NCBI GenBank assembly: GCA_020355105.1
Contig: CP070658.1
Coordinates: forward strand, 2,180,574-2,192,021
Origin: Candidatus Thorarchaeota archaeon
Lineage (GTDB): Archaea; Asgardarchaeota; Thorarchaeia; Thorarchaeales; Thorarchaeaceae
Direction of reading: 5' to 3'
DNA length: 11,448 nt
Position 1 is the first letter of the stretch. Every line of letters starts with the position of its first letter. Position numbers and translations under genes: made by a program. The notes under the pieces were generated by a model that saw only the letters and a program-made list of their open reading frames with translations, searched no databases and was not told the DNA's origin. Of this stretch, positions 6,331 through 11,448 are shown piece after piece.

Positions 6331-7653
6331 GTGCTGGAACCTCAATCACACCATGAGGCGGTCGCACTGAAAGTCAGTCTGACGTATGGCAAATCCAAGA
6401 TAGAACTCGACATCCCTGAAGAGAACCTTGCGGGGAAGGTAGTCCCGAAACAGGTCACGGCCAAGTCGGACGTAGAAGAAGAGCTTGGTCGCGCACTCAC
6501 CAACCCTCATGGCCCCCTTCTAACAGATCTTGCCAAGAGCAAGAACGTCTGCGTATTGGTTGAGGACCATACCAGGAATGAACCACACTGGGAATTGATT
6601 AGTGCAGTAGTCCCTCTTCTTGTTGATGCGAACAGGTTACAGTTTGTCATTACCACGGGCTCTCATGAGGTGGAACACCCAGGAAACCTTGAGATTGTGG
6701 ACATGATAAGACGGGCAGCCGATGACACAGGCCTCGGAACATATGATGTGACAATCAATGACTGCCACGGAGAGGACTTTGTGAATCTCGGAGAAACCAG
6801 CCGGGGCACTCCTCTGATTGTGAACTCGGCTGCAGTGGGCCATGATGTCTACGTGCCCTTGGCTGACATGAAGGCCCATTACTTCGCAGGTTACTCAAAT
6901 GCCCTCAAGGACTTTCTACCGGGAATCTGTGCGTTCCCTACGATAGAGGCAAACCACTCGATGGCTCTTGATCCAAAGTCCACCTTCGGAAGACATCCGT
7001 TTCATCCAGATCCTGATAGAAGGGACAATCCACTTGCGGATGATATGCGAGAGGGGGCAGAAATGATCACTAAAGATGCAAAGGTCTTCACTCTCTCAGT
7101 TATCTCGAGTGGTGGGAAACTTGTGTGGGCCGACGCAGGGCACATGGAACCAGTTATTGCAGGAGGAATCGAACTGCTGGATGAAACAGCAAGTTTCACC
7201 GTTAAGCCTGTTTCGAACACCGTCATCTCTCCTGGAGGATATCCTCAGGATATCAGCTTATACCACGCTCAAAGAGGTCTGGAGCTAACCAAGAATGCAG
7301 TGAAAGACAAAGGAGAGGTGTTATTCGTAGCTGAATGCAGAGACGGAGTGGCACCACCAGAAGCAATCGAGAACTTCTACAGCAAACTCAAAGCGCCTCT
7401 AGACAAGGTGATTAGCTCTATCAGCGGGAAGTATCACCTGTATGAACACAAGGCATACAAGTTCGCTGAACTACTGAAACGTATCTCTGAGGTCAAGATG
7501 TACACCGAGCTCGATAGGGAAACTGTCGAGTCGGTTCACATAACGAAAGTGGAAGACCCTCAAAGCGTGATTGATGAGTGGATAGCAGCAAACCCGAAGA
7601 CTCAGATTCTCGTGTTGGACAAGGCCAACAAGATAGCAGTGTATGCGGACTAG
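6331..7653 (+). CDS. larA: LarA-family nickel-pincer 2-hydroxyacid racemase
   Basis: The LarA family (DUF2088) racemises or epimerises 2-hydroxyacids such as lactate, using a nickel pincer nucleotide cofactor. The order of motifs is complete: EDHTRN near the start of the Rossmann-like domain, TGSHE with the proton-transfer His, NDCHG, then KAHYFAGYSNALKDFLPG followed by ANH, and GGYPQDISLYHAQRGLE in the C-terminal domain. The His-Lys-His spacing (10 and 16 residues) equals that of Lactiplantibacillus LarA H174, K184 and H200, so cofactor attachment and nickel binding look intact. The usual GG before the Lys is replaced by NA. The substrate is not predictable and could be lactate, malate or another hydroxyacid. 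The start is doubtful: conventional choices are GTG 6331 or TTG 6304, but homology begins at CTG 6367, which has GAGG 8 bases upstream. The cofactor genes larB, larC and larE are not in the window. Confidence 0.88.
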   Translation: MLEPQSHHEAVALKVSLTYGKSKIELDIPEENLAGKVVPKQVTAKSDVEEELGRALTNPHGPLLTDLAKSKNVCVLVEDHTRNEPHWELISAVVPLLVDANRLQFVITTGSHEVEHPGNLEIVDMIRRAADDTGLGTYDVTINDCHGEDFVNLGETSRGTPLIVNSAAVGHDVYVPLADMKAHYFAGYSNALKDFLPGICAFPTIEANHSMALDPKSTFGRHPFHPDPDRRDNPLADDMREGAEMITKDAKVFTLSVISSGGKLVWADAGHMEPVIAGGIELLDETASFTVKPVSNTVISPGGYPQDISLYHAQRGLELTKNAVKDKGEVLFVAECRDGVAPPEAIENFYSKLKAPLDKVISSISGKYHLYEHKAYKFAELLKRISEVKMYTELDRETVESVHITKVEDPQSVIDEWIAANPKTQILVLDKANKIAVYAD

Positions 7654-9161
7654 TCCCAGGTCATCCCAGAGATTGCATTGTAGAGTTCCTTGTATCTCTT
7701 GAATCCGCTATCGTAGACTCGGCGATTCTCCTTAGCAGGTCTGAGAGGCTCAGACGGGCGAACCATCTCTTCGGCAGCATGTGCAACTGATTTGAAAAGT
7801 CCAACTCCGTTACAAGCGAGAATAGCGGCACCGAGCGCCGTAGCCTCTTCCATCTCTGTTCTGATTACGGGGATTCCCAAGACGTCGGCCTGAATCTGCA
7901 TCCAGAATTCACTTCTGGCGGCTCCACCTGTGACCCTCACCTCTTCGGTCGGCAGCTCAAGCTCGCGCATGACTTCTAGGTTTGTGCGCATCTCATAGGA
8001 AACACCCTCTAGAATGGACCTCACCATGTGAGCCCTTGTGTGTCCCAAGGCCAGACCAGCGAAAATGCCTCGAGCATGAGGATTCCAGTATGGTGCGCCG
8101 GCCCCGGCCAAGTGTGGTATGTGGATGATGCCCTCGGATCCGGCAGGCACCGCAGAGGCACCCTCTGTCAGAATCTCGTAGGGATCAACGCCGCGATCCT
8201 CGGCAATCCCAATCTCAGCGGTTCCAAGTTGATCGCGGAACCAACGCAGGGCGGACCCTGTTGTGAACATGCTTGCCTCCACAACAAATGCACCAGGGAC
8301 TACGTGCCTACTGCAGAGTACTCTTCGATGTGGGTCCAGTCGCAGACTATTCGAGAATGCTAGCATGAAGGTACCAGTTCCTGTGGTAGACTTGATTCTG
8401 CCTCGACGGACCACGCCAACGCCAAGAGCGGCACACTGCTGGTCGCCTCCTCCGGCCACCACGGCAGTCGCTTCGCTCAATCCAGACTCCTTCGCCGCCT
8501 CCTTGGAAACCATATCTACATAGCTTCCGGGAATCTCAGGATCAGGTAGCTTGTCAGCGGGCACACCAAAGGAGTCAAGGAGTGTGGTGGACCATTCAGC
8601 TTTGGAAATATCGAACAGCATCGTTCTACTCGCGTTCGAATGGTCAGTGATTGCACGACCCGTCAGCCTGTAGACCAGGTAGTCGTGCACTAGGAGAAAC
8701 TTGTGCGTCTTCTTGAAGGTGTCTGGCTCGTTCTGTTTTATCCAGAGTATTTTCGGTGCCGTGAAATAGGGGTCAACTGTTAGTCCGGTAGTGGAGTAGA
8801 TATCTTCTGCTGGAACCTGCTCGCGTATCCAATTGCATTGATCTACGGTCCGCCGGTCCTGCCAGACAATGGCGTGCCGAAGAGGTTCCCCGTCCTCGTC
8901 AACTGGAACAACCGTTTCTCTCTGATTCGTTACACTAACACCAATGATGTCATCAGGGTCAACACCAGACTTGAAGCACTGTGCTAAGGTCTGGCACGTT
9001 GCACTCCACCAGCTCTCGGCATCCTGCTCCACCCATGATGGGAGTGGGAAGTAGTTCTGGAACTCTCGATATGCCTTTGAAACGACTTCTCCATCGGGTT
9101 TGAATACCATAGAGCGAACGCCAGTTGTGCCGGCATCAATGGCTAGTACAAGCTGCTTCAT
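7650..9161 (-). CDS. FGGY-family kinase, glycerol kinase-like
   Basis: FGGY kinases transfer phosphate from ATP to glycerol or a sugar in the cytoplasm. The 503-residue protein has both actin-like domains: the phosphate loop AIDAGTTGVRS (7-17), NQRET (79-83), IVWQDRRT (98-105), DPYFTAPKILW (130-140), NASRTMLFD (176-184), GGGDQQ (237-242), TGTGTFM (260-266), and the adenosine motif VTGGAARSEFW (410-420). Residues equal to the glycerol ligands of E. coli GlpK (Arg-Glu in NQRET, the Trp of IVWQD, the Tyr of DPYF, the Asp of GDQQ) are all present. The second half (GGGDQQCAALGVG, APYWNPHARGIFAGL) looks more like xylulokinase relatives. Glycerol is my first guess, another polyol or ketose the second. 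The ATG at 9161 has no good Shine-Dalgarno. The gene converges on larA with a 4-base overlap. Confidence 0.9.
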   Translation of the reverse strand: MKQLVLAIDAGTTGVRSMVFKPDGEVVSKAYREFQNYFPLPSWVEQDAESWWSATCQTLAQCFKSGVDPDDIIGVSVTNQRETVVPVDEDGEPLRHAIVWQDRRTVDQCNWIREQVPAEDIYSTTGLTVDPYFTAPKILWIKQNEPDTFKKTHKFLLVHDYLVYRLTGRAITDHSNASRTMLFDISKAEWSTTLLDSFGVPADKLPDPEIPGSYVDMVSKEAAKESGLSEATAVVAGGGDQQCAALGVGVVRRGRIKSTTGTGTFMLAFSNSLRLDPHRRVLCSRHVVPGAFVVEASMFTTGSALRWFRDQLGTAEIGIAEDRGVDPYEILTEGASAVPAGSEGIIHIPHLAGAGAPYWNPHARGIFAGLALGHTRAHMVRSILEGVSYEMRTNLEVMRELELPTEEVRVTGGAARSEFWMQIQADVLGIPVIRTEMEEATALGAAILACNGVGLFKSVAHAAEEMVRPSEPLRPAKENRRVYDSGFKRYKELYNAISGMTWD

Positions 9162-9233
9162 CCTGGACTCAAAGCAGCTGGGGACAAATCTACGATAAGA
9201 AGCCTTCGTGAAGTCTGAAAGTGCAGATTGATT
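9162..9233 (-). promoter_or_regulatory. Spacer upstream of the FGGY kinase
   Basis: This 72-base spacer follows the GIY-YIG gene in the same direction. On the minus strand TTCTTATCG (9193-9201) is a TATA-like match about 35 bases before the kinase ATG, so the kinase may have its own promoter with a leader of around 10 bases. No terminator hairpin is evident. Confidence 0.3.
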
Positions 9234-9521
9234 CTAGCGATAGCTTGCTTCCGACTCTATGACTTCCAGCAAGTGCCTTCTCGGACCCACAAGCCGCCTT
9301 TTCAGGCTGCGATTTCGTTGAATCTGACGCTCTCGCTTCATAGCTTCACCTCTGCTAGAGCATTCTTCTAGGTAGACAAGGTACTGCGGCTTGTGCATTC
9401 TGAGATAGGCGGCGGACTTTGATGTGTTAGAGAGATGCTCAGTGAATCGTCGATGAAGGTCGTTTGTCTGACCTGTGTAGAAGGTTCCATCCTCGGTTTC
9501 GATTATGTAGACGAAGTACAT
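9234..9521 (-). CDS. Stand-alone GIY-YIG domain protein (UPF0213/UvrC-like)
   Basis: The 95-residue protein is a single GIY-YIG nuclease fold. It shows VYII (4-7), FYTGQT (14-19) with the catalytic-type Tyr, the Arg pair in DLHRRFTEH (21-29), and the metal-binding Glu in SRGEAMKRERQI (56-67). Length and layout match the small stand-alone UPF0213 (YhbQ-like) group, which is widespread in bacteria and archaea. Members have been linked to DNA repair or processing, but the role of this one cannot be inferred. The C-terminal part is strongly basic (RNRSLKRRLVGPRRH), suiting nucleic acid binding. The ATG at 9519-9521 has a weak AAGGA upstream and a good TATA-like box farther up. Neighbours give no functional clue, and such genes are often scattered singly. 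Confidence 0.9.
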   Translation of the reverse strand: MYFVYIIETEDGTFYTGQTNDLHRRFTEHLSNTSKSAAYLRMHKPQYLVYLEECSSRGEAMKRERQIQRNRSLKRRLVGPRRHLLEVIESEASYR

Positions 9522-9552
9522 GTCAGAGCGTCCTTGGAAGCTGGGTATCTGT

Positions 9553-9574
9553 ATTAGATAAAGGCCTTTCTAAT
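9553..9574 (-). promoter_or_regulatory. TATA box within an imperfect palindrome, GIY-YIG promoter
   Basis: On the minus strand CCTTTATCTAAT provides a TATA-like box about 40 bases before the GIY-YIG ATG. It lies in a near-perfect inverted repeat: ATTAG (9553-9557), AAAGG (9560-9564), then CCTTT (9565-9569), CTAAT (9570-9574), broken only by AT at 9558-9559. This could be a repressor site over the promoter or simply a chance AT-rich palindrome. Confidence 0.45.
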
Positions 9575-9634
9575 AGCTAGCTAACACCAGCAGAATACAG
9601 TGTCAGGTTGCATGTTTTTGGCAGGTTAAGTCTT

Positions 9635-9681
9635 GGAGAAAGCCTATAACAAATCACTAGCTCATCCTCAGCTGAGCTCGA
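9635..9681 (+). promoter_or_regulatory. Promoter of the epimerase gene
   Basis: CTATAAC at 9644-9650, preceded by purine-rich GGAGAAAG that resembles a BRE element, lies about 35 bases before the ATG at 9682. The predicted start is near 9673, giving a leader of about 10 bases with no Shine-Dalgarno, so translation may be leaderless-like. A 10-base perfect palindrome, CTCAGCTGAG (9667-9676), covers the predicted start point. Confidence 0.5.
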
Positions 9682-10635
9682 ATGACAAGAGTCACTGCTC
9701 TAGTTACTGGTTGTGCAGGCTTCATAGGAAGCACTCTCGTTGACCATCTTCTGGAAGATGGCCACACTGTGATTGGTGTAGACAATCTCCGGACTGGAAA
9801 CCTAGACAACATGAGTCTGGCAGTGAAGAACTCGCGCTTCAAATTCATAGAGAAGGATATCTGCAAAGAGGATTGGGGTTCAAGAATAAGGGCGGAGGTC
9901 GATATCATCTATCATCTTGCCGCCATTTCTTCGGTCAAGCTGTCAGTTGAGAATCCCCTTCTGGTCCACAGAAACAATGTAGGATCCACTATGAATGTCC
10001 TAGAGATGGCCCGAATTAAAGACGTTCGAAGGGTTTTGTTCAGTTCTAGTGCCGCAGTATATGGAAACCCTACAGAGATTCCAATCAGCGAGGACACCCC
10101 TGTAGCTCCTCTCAGCCCGTATGCAGCATCGAAGATTGCAGCCGAAAACTACATGCGGGCATATAGTAGGACATACGACTTGGAATCGGTTGTGCTTCGG
10201 TACTTCAACATCTACGGTCCTAGACAGGCGTATTCGGAGTATAGCGGTGTAGTTTCGATATTCATTAATCAGGCTCTAGCAGGACTGCCAATCATCGTCG
10301 ACGGGGACGGTACTCAAACACGCAGTTTCCTTCACGTTGACGACACCGTGAGAGCAACTCGTCTAGCCGGAGATACCGCCGCCGCAGCGGGAGTGACCAT
10401 GAATATATGCGGTGAAGAGTCAGTGTCCATTAACAGAATAGCTGAGCAAGTAGTCAAGTCTGTTCGCGAAGCTAAGTCAGAGATTGTACATGGACCCGCA
10501 AGAGTAGGAGATGTCAGGCACAGCCTAGGAAGAATGGCCAAAGCTCACGAAGTCCTTGGTTTCACTCCAAGCGTGTCATTGGATGCTGGACTGGCCGAAA
10601 CCGTCGAATGGTACAGGAATCTCCTGAAATCATAG
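9682..10635 (+). CDS. NAD-dependent nucleotide-sugar epimerase/dehydratase (extended SDR)
   Basis: The 317-residue protein is an extended short-chain dehydrogenase of the GalE type, acting on a nucleotide-linked sugar in the cytoplasm. Residues 9-16, TGCAGFIG, are the NAD-binding glycine motif; Asp34 in VDNL would hold the adenosine ribose. HLAA (78-81), SSSAAVYG (121-128) and the catalytic YAASK (Tyr147, Lys151) follow. The substrate side has RYFNIYGPRQ (173-182) and DGDGTQTRSFLHVDD (207-221), typical of UDP-glucose 4-epimerase and its archaeal relatives. UDP-glucose/galactose epimerisation is the likeliest reaction; a UDP-N-acetyl or UDP-glucuronate substrate cannot be excluded. The likely use is glycan or lipid-headgroup precursor supply. 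It stands alone with its own promoter, no terminator hairpin with T-tract follows, and its stop is 10 bases from the end of the opposing gene. Confidence 0.92.
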   Translation: MTRVTALVTGCAGFIGSTLVDHLLEDGHTVIGVDNLRTGNLDNMSLAVKNSRFKFIEKDICKEDWGSRIRAEVDIIYHLAAISSVKLSVENPLLVHRNNVGSTMNVLEMARIKDVRRVLFSSSAAVYGNPTEIPISEDTPVAPLSPYAASKIAAENYMRAYSRTYDLESVVLRYFNIYGPRQAYSEYSGVVSIFINQALAGLPIIVDGDGTQTRSFLHVDDTVRATRLAGDTAAAAGVTMNICGEESVSINRIAEQVVKSVREAKSEIVHGPARVGDVRHSLGRMAKAHEVLGFTPSVSLDAGLAETVEWYRNLLKS

Positions 10636-10645
10636 ATCTACTGCT

Positions 10646-11448
10646 TCACGTCACAGTGAGTATTAGGCTCACTGTGTCGACAGCCCCTTCCTCTGTCTTC
10701 AGAATCAACTGTATCAGATACTGAGCCACAACCAATCCTGTAGGTAGATGGGCTGTAACTAGCGGTGAAGTACCATAAAGGTCCCCAGGCCCAACTGTTC
10801 CTATGCCGAGTGTGAACGTCGTGTTGGTGGGATTTTCCACCGGAACAACGTTTCCACCGTGCCAGTTGACCGAGAAGTTGCCTGCATTGACAACCATCTC
10901 GAGTGTCAGATCATGACTCACATTGTCATTGTTCCTGAGTAGCGTGACGAGACTAGAGTGCTCACCTGATTCGACTGTCACCGGACTGAATATGACGCTC
11001 TCAAACCCGACTTCACCGGTGCCAACTGTTGTCTGGTTAAGGAGGCCAAACATCTCATAGTATGCTTCTACAACATTGCTGCCTAGGGCGACCCTCTCTC
11101 CGGTTTTTGCATCCACCAAGCCAACTCCGCCTAGTTTCTCAATGACTATGTTCTGGACTGAAGTTTCTACCTCCAAGAACACAGGCACAACGAAGAATAG
11201 ATCACCACCAAGATGGTAGAGCAGTCTATTGCCGTATCTGTGCGCACCCCAAAGCTGCAGCTGAGTCCGCACTGCATCGTTGGTTTCGAATGCCTGTACA
11301 GCGGCAGATGGACCTAACAAGGTCGAGAAGCCTAGTTCACCTGCCTTGTAGAATCTTAAGACGCCGAAGTCCTTGTCACCACATCCCATGACGTAGATTC
11401 CTGCGAGATTGCGTCCGGGTGCATCCCTGAACTCACTGTTGTGCATAG
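10646..11448 (-). CDS. UPF0182-family membrane/exported protein, C-terminal part
   Basis: The gene runs off the right edge, so only the last 266 or so codons are seen; the ATG at 11446 is probably internal. Numbering from it, residues about 15-133 match the extracellular end of UPF0182 (COG1615) proteins: DFGVLRFYKAGELGFSTLLGP, TQLQLWGAHRYGNRLLYHLGGDLFFVVPVFLEVE, and VVEAYYEMFG. Family members have several N-terminal membrane helices, which would lie beyond the window; their function is unknown. Residues 147-266 form an extra beta-rich tail (VTVESGEHSSLVTLLRNNDN, TLEMVVNAGNFSVNW) resembling Ig-like or CARDB-type surface domains. Four N-glycosylation sequons (NQT, NVS, NFS, NTT) fit an outside location. 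The gene converges on the epimerase with only 10 bases between. Confidence 0.75.
   Translation of the reverse strand, partial: MHNSEFRDAPGRNLAGIYVMGCGDKDFGVLRFYKAGELGFSTLLGPSAAVQAFETNDAVRTQLQLWGAHRYGNRLLYHLGGDLFFVVPVFLEVETSVQNIVIEKLGGVGLVDAKTGERVALGSNVVEAYYEMFGLLNQTTVGTGEVGFESVIFSPVTVESGEHSSLVTLLRNNDNVSHDLTLEMVVNAGNFSVNWHGGNVVPVENPTNTTFTLGIGTVGPGDLYGTSPLVTAHLPTGLVVAQYLIQLILKTEEGAVDTVSLILTVT
10652..10676. other. Nine-base inverted repeat at the convergent gene ends
   Basis: CACAGTGAG (10652-10660) and CTCACTGTG (10668-10676) are perfect reverse complements around a 7-base loop, 16 bases past the epimerase stop and inside the last codons of the UPF0182 gene. There is no T-tract after it on the plus strand, so a terminator role is possible but weak. 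The repeat may simply follow from the coding of VSLILTVT. Confidence 0.35.

Noticed and set aside
7238..7254. Perfect 8-base inverted repeat around one base inside the larA-like gene
   Set aside because: It encodes the conserved GGYPQDIS motif, so the symmetry is most simply a by-product of coding.
9522..9681. Possible tRNA or small RNA in the gap between the GIY-YIG and epimerase genes
   Set aside because: No cloverleaf arms, CCA-type end or stable extended stem could be found; the palindromes present fit promoter elements better.
1..11448. Defence island, mobile element or CRISPR array
   Set aside because: The GIY-YIG protein is the only nuclease-like gene and belongs to a common stand-alone group; there are no spaced repeats, transposase, integrase or terminal inverted repeats.

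Overview
The window looks archaeal. Its left half carries five subunits of an A-type (archaeal/vacuolar-like) ATP synthase, including the small archaeal stalk subunit H. Several genes have GGTG or GGAGG ribosome-binding sites together with TATA-like boxes about 25-50 bases upstream of the start. I cannot place the lineage from sequence alone; an Asgard-type (for example Thorarchaeota-like) or other mesophilic archaeal metagenome bin is only a guess. No rRNA, tRNA, CRISPR array, insertion sequence or phage gene was seen.

Region 1 (1-5192) is the ATP synthase locus, arranged unusually. Subunit I reads leftward (264-2456). Subunits H and E, the peripheral-stalk pair, read rightward as one unit (2651-3605) and end in a strong hairpin plus T-tract. 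Subunits C and K, the rotor connector and the membrane ring, read leftward as a second unit (5192 to 3651) that converges on the first. Subunits A, B, D and F are not in the window. At the C-K junction an imperfect tandem duplication of about 68 bp has copied the end of the C gene and its Shine-Dalgarno region.

Region 2 (5193-6252) holds two small membrane-protein genes meeting tail to tail with an 11-base overlap. One is an unrecognised four-helix protein. The other is a two-helix protein resembling the AtpZ/AtpI assembly factors of bacterial F-type ATP synthases. Their position next to subunits C and K suggests a link to assembly of the membrane sector.

Region 3 (6253-9521) is metabolic: a LarA-family nickel-pincer racemase with all key catalytic residues, a convergent FGGY kinase with the glycerol-binding residues of glycerol kinase, and a small stand-alone GIY-YIG domain protein. 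The racemase and kinase share a CTAG in which each reads its TAG stop.

Region 4 (9522-11448) has an NAD-dependent nucleotide-sugar epimerase of the extended SDR family, with a clear TATA promoter and a short leader. Converging on it is the C-terminal part of a UPF0182-family exported protein with an added beta-rich tail; this gene runs off the right edge.

The most unusual points are the split rotor/stalk layout, the AtpZ-like gene beside an archaeal A-type synthase, the decayed duplication at the C-K junction, the missing conventional start at the racemase N-terminus, and the beta-rich extension on the UPF0182 protein.
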